From Protula sp. h YS-2021 (Eukaryota; Annelida; Polychaeta; Sabellida; Serpulidae), in contig OX457026.1 of NCBI GenBank assembly GCA_949752745.1, forward strand, positions 75,208,742 through 75,272,741: a stretch of DNA of 64,000 nt, read 5' to 3'. Below, one piece after another: positions 57,981 to 64,000 of the stretch (the first letter of the stretch is position 1; each line of letters begins with the position of its first letter). The notes beneath the pieces are model-generated. The model saw only the letters and a program-made list of their open reading frames with translations, was not told the origin of the DNA and did no database searches. Made by a program: the position numbers and the translations under genes.

Positions 57981-59260
57981 CAGAGTTAAGAGTCATAACG
58001 CTGTATTTTTGGGACATAAATTGAAGGAAAATTTAAAACAATTCGTCATGCAGTTATAGCTTGATTATTATAAGGCATCTACTGAATGAATGAATAACTT
58101 TTGAAAACGCAGTAACATTACTTTTCAGTCATTCTGAGGTGAGGAAACAGGCTTTAATGTTTATGTGGTAAAACCTGGAAAGAAAATTACAAACAACAAC
58201 AAATGGATAGCAGTCAAAGAATGCATTTGACATGGATGGCTTTGAATTGCTCTTTCGAGACCTTTTAAAAGAACCATAGATATGATCCTCAGCAAAATAT
58301 GCCGTATGAGAAATCCACCCACCTATTGTGGCAACTTTAGGGAAAAGCCCCTCCCCCCGCGCCCCCAGTAGTTTTGCCATACTAGAGTAAACGCCCGTCT
58401 AAAGGAATGGGTCTGGGATAGCGAGTAACATATTTGTTTAAGGTGACAACCAGGGAGGGAATAACCAAGGCTTCAGTAATTAGTCATGGTTTGGGATCAT
58501 GGTGAAGTAGGTCAGAAAACACTCAGTAATTTGAATGTTTGTATGTTGAATTAGCTTTGGCTATAGAGTTATTGATTAACAAAACCAGATTGTAATCTGA
58601 ATGTACCGAAAGTACTCAGTTAAACAAGAAACAACATTTTAATGTGTAAATATTTTCAAAGGTAAATTAAGTTCTCAATCTGTGGAGACTTAACTCTATC
58701 CTTCAAAATTACCATGTTTCAAGTTTTGAAACTATTGAAGTGTGAAATGCATAACTTCTTCGTGTAGCCAAAATAATAACAGGGCTGCCACTGTCTCATA
58801 CTCAAACATTTTGTTTATGTGTATGATAGCTTGAGCAATAGTTAGATTCTTAAACCTAGTGAACTCCTCATTTACCTAATGCTTGATCGGTTTTCGAGTG
58901 TGTAGGTAACACATACAAATTAATAATTTGCAACTGTTATTGAAATTTAGCGATTTTGTTTGGCGACTTATCTTAACAGTGGTCCGCCATTTTGTCGCCG
59001 ATTGTGTTCTGTGCATACTGGTCCGTGCACCACTACTTTTTGCACATTTGTTGTGTTTGATATAACGTTGTGTCCGTGGTCAAAACCTTATTTTTAGTGA
59101 CAAATCGAGTGCTTTTGTACTGCTAACAAAGCCTCGTATGTTTTATTCATTTCAGTGAAGGAGTAATTACAAAATTTACATCACCAAGCAGAGATAAAAA
59201 CTTGTGATACATACTATGATATGAATATCTTGGGAAACGGACCAAACCGAACCAGAACCA
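57981..59260. other. Stretch without recognised gene
   Basis: The frame 58129-58380 minus (83 codons) has no similarity I recognise. Otherwise this is AT-rich unique-looking sequence. Confidence 0.35.
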
Positions 59261-59265
59261 ACCCA

Positions 59266-59436
59266 CCCCAGGACTAAACCGCCCCAATTTTGCAAATTAG
59301 GATTAAACCGCCTCTAGAACCTTAGCATAATTCATTCATTTATTGTTTGTGACAGGGGCAGTTTATTCCTGGGGCGGTTTGGTCATAGGGGCGGATTAGT
59401 CCTACTTTGCAAAATTGGGGCGGTTTAGTCCTGGGG
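59266..59436. repeat. 171-bp foldback with 31-bp perfect arms
   Basis: The 31-bp segment at 59266-59296, beginning CCCCAGGACTAAACCGCC, is matched exactly in reverse complement at 59406-59436. Flanking sequence adds further GGCGGTTTGGTC and ATTAGTCCTA copies, so the whole region is built from GGGGCGGTTTAGTCCT-like words on both strands. Perfect arms suggest a young insertion or recent gene conversion. Confidence 0.9.
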
Positions 59437-59711
59437 CGATTTAGTCCTACAATCGCATAGCTTAATACACTTGGTTTTTCACAGGAATCTGTGGAAAAGG
59501 AAAACAAAATAAGTTGCTGTAAACGCCGGAAATAAGAAAAAACTTAATTTATTAAATATAAAATATCTAGTAACATTTGAATTTTTGTTTATCAAAGACA
59601 GTCCCTAACTTCAGTCAGATAGCTCAACGCAATGCAACAAGATATTTTACAATCATTTTTTAAAATTTTTAATAGCTTAGTTTATAAATGTGTGGGAGGT
59701 CAAATGAAGTA

Positions 59712-61601
59712 CAGTAAATCCTGTGCTAAGGACACCTATCTATTAAGGACACCTGTATTAGGGACACTTTCCTGCCAGTCCCTTTTAAAATCCCATTGGC
59801 TTGTGCGTTAAGCGACCCTGTCAATTAGGGACACCTGTAAATTATGGGCAAAGGACACTTTTATTTGTCCGTAACTCCGCAACTGCATTGAAATTAACCT
59901 GTCTGCTGAGCACAGCAGTCTTTCACCACAAACAAACAAAACCCAATGTGACAGATGAATTTAATTGTACCAAAACGCAAACATTTTGCAAAAAAAGATA
60001 CTTATGTGGTTCAGTTTAACGATGCCGAAAATGTACAAATAAAAAGAATGGGCATTCGGTCTAAAAGTGATGAATTGAATTCACTGGTCTGTTCGAGGTT
60101 CATGAAGGTTCGTAGTAGCAGTGTGCCAGTATCGGGGCCGCAAGGTCAGGACTGGGAGGGTGGCAAAAAAGCAAAGGATCGCTTGACAGTGCTAATGTGT
60201 GCCAACATGGAAGGTGATTTCGAGAAGCCACTGGTTACTGGGCGTTCAGTTCGACCACGGGCATTTGGTAACGTTAATGTGGATACGTTGCCAGTTGTCT
60301 CGAAACACAACCAAAAAGCGTGAATGACGTCAAAACTTTTCTTCGACTGGTTAAAGACGTTCGACAACAAAATGAGACTCCAAAATCGAAAGATCTTGCT
60401 ATGTCTAGACAACATGCCGTCACGCCCGAAAGGATAGCAAATGAACAATGTGAAAACAATTTTCTTCCCTGCAAACACGACTTCTCGCCTGCAGCCCATT
60501 GGTCAGTGAGTCATACAGAAATGAAGAGTTTATACAAGTGTTTCACGACATACGCTCAGCCTTTTGGATAACCCTGCGGTCAATGCAGACACCGCGGAGA
60601 AGCACATCAGTGTTCTCGATGCATGTTTGATTAGTGGCTCAGTAGATTAAGCCGGAAACTGTTTCCAGGTGCTTCGCAAAAAGTGGTTTTCATATCGCAG
60701 GACCCAGTTCTCCACCGCTTAGAACAAGTGATGACCAGACGATCCTGGACACATGTGACCTTGAACCAGTCCCGGAAGGTGTTTCCGAAGCCGATGTGTT
60801 TGAGGGTGTCGCAGACGACCCGGTTTTCGAGGGTGACTTTGACTTTGAGGACAGCACCGCTGTATTTCAACCTATGCTTGACGCCCTGGGTTCCCGTATG
60901 GATGTTTTGGATGCAGACAAGTACGCCGAAATCGACATTAGTGCACCTTCGACCGAAGAGCTAAATGACAAATGAGAACACACATTTCTTGCCGATTTCG
61001 GCTCTGAGTCTTGCAGTGGAGATTCTTTATCCGATTGTGATGAAGGTCAAGAAATGGACAATTCAAGTTCAGCCGAGGTCATGCCTTCTGCCGATGCGAA
61101 GTCGGGGATTTATCAGCTTGCTCAATTCTCATGTGCGTAGGACATGCCCGATGTTACCGATTTGTTGCTCGCGGTCAGGGACATGATTTGCCAAAAGCAA
61201 TTATCATTTGTGCACAACAGTCACCAGACTAGTACTGAACGTTATTTTGTCAGAGTCGAAAAACAGTGAAAAATTATTTTTCAAAGAAACGTTGTGAAAA
61301 TGTATTATTCTGTGAAATATTTGTGGAGAAAAATTAATTAAGCTAGAGTGTATTTTTCAAAGACGCTTGATGAAAAGTACTATTATGTGAAAAGTTTGCG
61401 AAGAAAAATAGTAAAACGAGTAACAGAAGCAATCACAACTCATTAAGCAGCTCTCGTTTATGTTTGTTATGGCGAATGAATTTCAAAACTGTTTCATGTC
61501 ATTTTCCTTGTTGAAATGTCCAACCTGTCCATTAGGGACACTTGTCTATTAAGGACAGAAACGCTCAGTCCCTCGCTGTTCTTAATAGACAGGTTTTATC
61601 G
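59712..61601 (+). mobile_element. Tigger/pogo-like DNA transposon, near full length but decayed
   Basis: TA-flanked ends: the left begins CAGTAAATCCTGTGCTAAGG and has repeated ATTAAGGACACCTGT and TTAGGGACAC blocks. The right has TTAGGGACACTTGTC, ATTAAGGACAGAAACG and CTTAATAGACAGGTTTTATC, an inverted match. About 1.9 kb lies between the ends, with transposase fragments inside. Length and end structure match autonomous Tigger elements. Confidence 0.75.
59940..61270 (+). pseudogene. Tigger/CENP-B-type DDE transposase, multiply frameshifted
   Basis: The frame at 59955-60323 includes KAKDRLTVLMCANMEGDFEKP and LVTGRSVRPRAF, the central DDE-superfamily block of pogo/Tigger transposases. After a frameshift, 60320-60571 ends with a garbled form of the FLPPNTTS..QPMDQG motif (NNFLPCKHDFSPAAHW). 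A third frame from about 60700 holds an acidic C-terminal region and ends near RYFVRVEKQ. Two internal stops (near 60973 and 61139) and several shifts make it non-functional. Relatives domesticated from this family include CENP-B and JRK. Confidence 0.75.
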
Positions 61602-61609
61602 TAGTATCA

Positions 61610-62290
61610 TGAATAATAATTTTTAAAAAGTGCGATTGCGTTCCTTATTTGTTGCGTTACTTTCTGCAAAGTACGGCAGGTCAGATTCACATGTTTTGTT
61701 TTACTCTTAGAAACATTTAACATACATCTGTGAAAATTAGAGCGGTTGAAGGTATCCATACAATAAAGATAAAGACCAAGATAGATGGCTATGTAGTTCG
61801 CGCCTTCCATTTTTGTTGGTAGCAAAGCCTTCAACTTATTTATTGCCAAATAGGTATGCGGCAAAAAAGACTCTTTATTGTCAAAATAGTGGGATGATTA
61901 ATTTTCTTTTATAAAAAGCTTCACCCCAGAGCATCATATGTTATCAGTAAATATGCTTTATAACAAATGAATTTATTAATTTAAAAGGATACATATTGAG
62001 CACCAACTGATTCACAAATTATTTCTTGAGTATCTAATCTATTTAGAGCAGAAAGAAAATCGTCATATTTCTTAAGTAACTGTTCCGTCCCCGGACGTTC
62101 GTTATTTTTCTGTCAACTACCAAGCCTTATAGTAAAAAGCATTGTATAGAAAAGTTTTTAAGTCATAAAACAATCCGAAAACCAGTTTAAAATGCTGGGA
62201 TTTGGCCAATCCCTGACAGATCTCCCTGAAAGTAATTTTGTATAGAGGCCTAAGTTTTAATAATTTTCATAAGCCGACTACATCTGTACC
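61610..62290. other. Stretch without recognised gene
   Basis: AT-rich sequence; the frame at 61607-61864 minus is unrecognised. Confidence 0.35.
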
Positions 62291-63295
62291 AGAAGAAAAA
62301 AATTCATTAACGAAACTAATTGCTCAAAGATAAGACCACCTAAAAACATCCTTCTAAAATTTAAAAGCAATCTAATTAAACTAAAAAAAATAACACATTT
62401 TGGAATATGTTCCCTCCTCCCACGAAGTTGTAAAATACCCATTAATATTGAATCGCCGAGGAAAACATGTTTTAAAAGAAAAAATTATATGGAAAACCTT
62501 TCTATCAAATTTCAAAACTGTGGGAGCAGACGGAGCTTGAAAATTTGATCTACATATGGGAAATATCACCATTTAATCAGTTTATGGCAAATCTTTGACA
62601 AAAATCGCTTATTTCTAAGTACGATTCAATAAAGAATCCCGATCATGACTGAAGGCTCTCAAGATTTTAAATTAACGACATTTGTGTTATTGTCAAAAAC
62701 GTAATCCTGAAAAATGGCTCGTCGAGGCAACATTCGTTTCAAATTTAAAGGCAGTGCGATTAAAACTGTGAGAGAAAAAGCATTTTAAAATGGATTGGCA
62801 AAAAGAAAAGAGCATAGTCCCATTTGGTCATTTTTTGCGCATCGTAAAATAAAGTAATTTTTGAAGAAAAAAATTTACTAAGGAAATATCCATGCAAAAT
62901 CTTAAAAAATATGATAAAACTGTGGGATAAGAAACATTTTGAAAAATGACTTACTAAAATTTTAAAATGCCGCAATTTAAGCCAACTGCGGCACATCGCT
63001 AGGAAAAACTAATTTTGCAAGTGAGGTTTAAGTGAGGTAAAATTTGAGGCAATCCAGTTAAACTGAGAGAGAAGAATCAGAAGGGAAAATAGCAACCAAA
63101 AAATTCTTGTTGAAAAGAGAGCTTTCTTACATACATTCAAACAAAATTTAAAGCATTTTGATTAAAACTGAGGGTGAAGTAACACCTTGAATAAAAGCTC
63201 ACACACGTACATACGTGCATACAAATGAAGGATGCCCCAACTGATGTGCCCAGACCAGTCCTACGAAGTCAGCTGGTCCAAAAACAGATATTTTT
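62290..63295 (+). repeat. Dispersed repeat with CACACGTACATACGT tail (copy B)
   Basis: Several subunits of ~130-160 bp carry AAAACTGTGGGA.AAG, CATTTTGAAAA and GCGCATCG.AAAATAAAGTAATT. The tail is AAAACTGAGGGTGAAG, CACACGTACATACGTGCATA, AAGGATGCCCCAACTGATGTG and CCCAGACCAGTCC. It matches copy A at 870-1345 in order and orientation. Confidence 0.6.
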
Positions 63296-64000
63296 CTTGA
63301 TCTTTAGCATCCCCAGGATCTTTTGACATAGAATAACAATTTACTTTCATCCAAGGAATCATTAAGTATTTTGGTAACTGCACAAATTTCCCAGTACAAA
63401 AAGTACTGCAGTTTCTGAATACAACAACTTTTTTGCAAATGAGCATTAATATTAAGTAGCACTTAGTTTAGCACTATGTTTATAATACATTATTTGGACA
63501 TGTTACATACAATCTTATTAACCATAGAAGCTGATTTTAGTCATCACAAGTTACTTATAGCTACCCCTGGATCCTTACAACGCTAGAGAAATATCGTTTT
63601 TTCTCGCCAGTAACTTTATAGAATTTATCTCTTCCTGAACTTGAGCGATTCCGCTGTTGGGAATACCCGTGGGTCTACGAAGTTATGGGCAGAAAAAATA
63701 TGGATAATATTTCTCTGCTGTTGGTTCGATCCAATTACAACATTTGTAAAGACGATTGGATAGAACAGCAATATTTCTTTCTATATGTGGAGAATACACT
63801 ACTGGAGTGGTATTCTGCTCTGTCCTTATTTTTAAGGATGTCCTTATTTTTAAAAATAAGAATAAAAAGGCTATTCTGCGCTATCCTCAAACTTAACAAA
63901 GTCTTTTAAAGGGCAGGGCAGAACACCACTCCTGGGTAGTTACACTACTGGTGCTAGCTTTTCATTGGTCCGTTCATTGTTAGCAAGTTTAAAATTAACT
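63296..64000. other. Right-edge stretch, inverted CCACTC/GAGTGG repeat
   Basis: ACACTACTGGAGTGGTATTC and TGCTCTGTCC (63798-63828) are roughly mirrored by GGGCAGGGCAGAACACCACT and CCTGGGTAGT (63911-63941). CCTTATTTTTAAGGA repeats lie between them. It is probably a small foldback. No gene is recognised. Confidence 0.4.

Noticed and set aside
58129..58380. 83-codon minus-strand frame as a retroelement or gene fragment
   Set aside because: No motif of reverse transcriptase, integrase or any known domain could be identified.

Overview
The window is eukaryotic genomic DNA, AT-rich, with long GT-AG introns, UTR exons, dense dispersed repeats and several decayed DNA transposons. Gene content (Mi-2/CHD4, pyruvate kinase, a CCCH-WWE-PARP protein) fits a bilaterian animal. 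The PARP12-like gene and the AGGTCA-rich and palindromic repeats make a mollusc or other lophotrochozoan my best guess. That taxon is inference, not proof.

Layout. 1-5.0 kb: repeats only, including a 57-bp minisatellite, a ~142-bp satellite, an 85-bp duplication and a 339-bp element with inverted ends. 5.08-6.53 kb, minus strand: the first three coding exons of pyruvate kinase, whose remainder lies off the left edge or is missing. 7.0-11.3 kb: two tandem arrays, then a cluster of palindromic hairpins and a 573-bp foldback, apparently inserted into an older dispersed repeat. 13.4-38.1 kb, plus strand: a complete Mi-2/CHD4 gene. I resolved it into 36 coding exons with consistent splice phases and one open frame of 2008 codons. 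38.3-42.2 kb: repeats and a Tigger-like transposon remnant. 42.27-50.23 kb, minus strand: a six-exon ADP-ribosyltransferase gene (428 codons), whose 4.7-kb fourth intron holds MITEs, a pogo-like element, microsatellites and AGGTCA-rich repeats. 52.4-53.1 kb: a second copy of the 8.7-11 kb repeat. 54.1-55.6 kb: a broken Harbinger element. 57.1-58.0 kb: a second palindromic foldback. 59.27-59.44 kb: a palindromic element with 31-bp arms. 59.7-61.6 kb: a broken Tigger/pogo element. 62.3-63.3 kb: a repeat of the family also seen at 0.9-1.35 kb and, inverted, at 39.4-40.2 kb.

Function. Mi-2 is the ATPase of the NuRD chromatin remodeller; pyruvate kinase is glycolytic; the PARP is probably a mono-ADP-ribosyltransferase. 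They look like unrelated neighbours: pyruvate kinase and Mi-2 are divergent, Mi-2 and PARP convergent. The most unusual structure lies in non-coding DNA. Tandem duplications start exactly at exon/intron donor boundaries; one creates an in-frame 264-bp extension of a Mi-2 chromodomain exon. There are also families of palindromes and hairpins in which both arms have changed together.
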